Below, one piece after another: positions 6,474 to 7,026 of a stretch of 7,026 nt of DNA. The stretch spans positions 1-7,026 of the forward strand of contig CALIMD010000271.1 in NCBI GenBank assembly GCA_938028645.1, written 5' to 3'. The notes beneath the pieces were generated by a model. That model ran no database searches. It was not told where the DNA came from and was given only the letters and a program-made list of their open reading frames with translations. This DNA is from an uncultured Alphaproteobacteria bacterium (lineage in GTDB: Bacteria; Pseudomonadota; Alphaproteobacteria; Thalassobaculales; Thalassobaculaceae). Position numbers and translations under genes: made by a program. The stretch's first letter is position 1; each line of letters opens with the position of its first letter.

Positions 6474-7026
6474 GTGACAGTAAAAACTTTTGAAGACTTA
6501 AACCTTGTGAAGCCTTTATTGCGCGTCCTGAAGGCAGAGAATTACATAGAGCCGACACCAATTCAAACACAAGCAATTCCAATGGCATTAAATGGAAAAG
6601 ATATCTTGGGTATTGCCCAGACAGGAACGGGGAAGACAGCCGCCTTCGGATTACCCATTTTGCAAATTTTGTCAAAAATTGAAACACGCCCGATCACCAG
6701 ATCAACACGCGCTCTTATCTTAGCACCAACACGTGAGTTAGTTATCCAAATAGGTGATGCCATAAGAACTTATGGAAGAGAAGTCCCCCTCCGTTATACC
6801 GTGATTTATGGCGGAGTCAGCCAAAACCCGCAGGTAAAAGCAATGAAACGTGGCGTTGACATTCTTGTAGCGACACCCGGGAGATTATTGGATTTAATAG
6901 AACAAAGGTTTATACGCCTCGATCAAGTAACGCATTTCGTTTTGGATGAAGCCGATAGGATGCTGGATATGGGGTTCATAAATGACGTCAACAAAATTGT
7001 AGATCAACTTCCAAATGCGCGGCAAA
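6474..7026 (+). CDS. DEAD-box RNA helicase, RhlE-like, 3'-truncated by window edge
   Basis: First 184 codons of a second DEAD-box RNA helicase; the frame stays open to the window end. The start is GTG at 6474, with AGAAAG (6461-6466) a few bases upstream. No ATG precedes the conserved region in this frame, and the ATG one base ahead (6472) meets a stop at once. The N-terminus MTVKTFEDLNL matches the usual RhlE opening (TFxDLGL). The Q motif includes Phe6 and PTPIQ (27-31). Motif I is AQTGTGKT (48-55), Ia PTREL (85-89), GG 113-114, Ib TPGR (134-137) and II DEAD (158-161). Helicase domain 2 lies outside the window. The short, standard N-terminus and the GIAQTGTGKTAAFGLPIL block favour RhlE over DeaD/CsdA, but subfamily assignment needs the C-terminus. 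It should act in RNA remodelling, for instance in ribosome maturation. It is divergent from the M20 hydrolase gene. Confidence 0.93.
   Translation, partial: MTVKTFEDLNLVKPLLRVLKAENYIEPTPIQTQAIPMALNGKDILGIAQTGTGKTAAFGLPILQILSKIETRPITRSTRALILAPTRELVIQIGDAIRTYGREVPLRYTVIYGGVSQNPQVKAMKRGVDILVATPGRLLDLIEQRFIRLDQVTHFVLDEADRMLDMGFINDVNKIVDQLPNARQ

Noticed and set aside
6442..6763. Two overlapping minus-strand frames of 66 and 81 codons
   Set aside because: They oppose the conserved start and motif I region of the RhlE-like helicase, whose frame is clearly coding.

Overview
The window is AT-rich and bacterial, with six protein genes: two cut by the window edges and four complete. The large DEAD-box protein has a core, a DbpA-type RNA-binding domain and a very basic tail, in an arrangement I associate with alphaproteobacterial helicases. 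The second helicase looks like proteobacterial RhlE. I therefore infer a low-GC, possibly marine or free-living alphaproteobacterium. This is inference from protein style only; no rRNA or marker gene is present.

Layout. (1) 1-788, plus strand: the 3' part of a classical short-chain dehydrogenase/reductase. (2) 839-1762, minus strand: a metallo-beta-lactamase-fold hydrolase of the methyl-parathion-hydrolase/lactonase-like type, convergent with gene 1. (3) 1867-2568, plus strand: a class I SAM methyltransferase with an N-terminal zinc knuckle, divergent from gene 2 across about 100 bp. (4) 2730-4817, plus strand: a 695-residue DEAD-box RNA helicase preceded by a 161-base leader with several possible hairpins and a T7 run. 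(5) 4842-6098, minus strand: an M20-family amidohydrolase of the N-carbamoyl-amino-acid hydrolase/beta-ureidopropionase type, convergent with the helicase and starting with GTG. (6) 6099-6473: a 375-base divergent intergenic region holding a sigma70-like promoter for gene 5, a near-perfect 20-bp tandem duplication containing TATAAA boxes, and a hairpin just before gene 6. (7) 6474-7026, plus strand: the first 184 codons of a second, RhlE-like DEAD-box helicase that starts at GTG.

The genes do not form one operon, since orientation changes at almost every boundary. The SDR, MBL hydrolase and amidohydrolase are small-molecule metabolic enzymes with no visible shared pathway. The two helicases are RNA-remodelling proteins lying less than 2 kb apart (end to start), and each has a long, potentially structured leader. 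That recalls the cold-responsive regulation known for some bacterial DEAD-box genes, but it is not demonstrated here. I see no mobile element, CRISPR array, tRNA or rRNA, and nothing that clearly amounts to a new multi-gene system. The most distinctive non-coding signals are the two helicase leaders and the tandem repeat.
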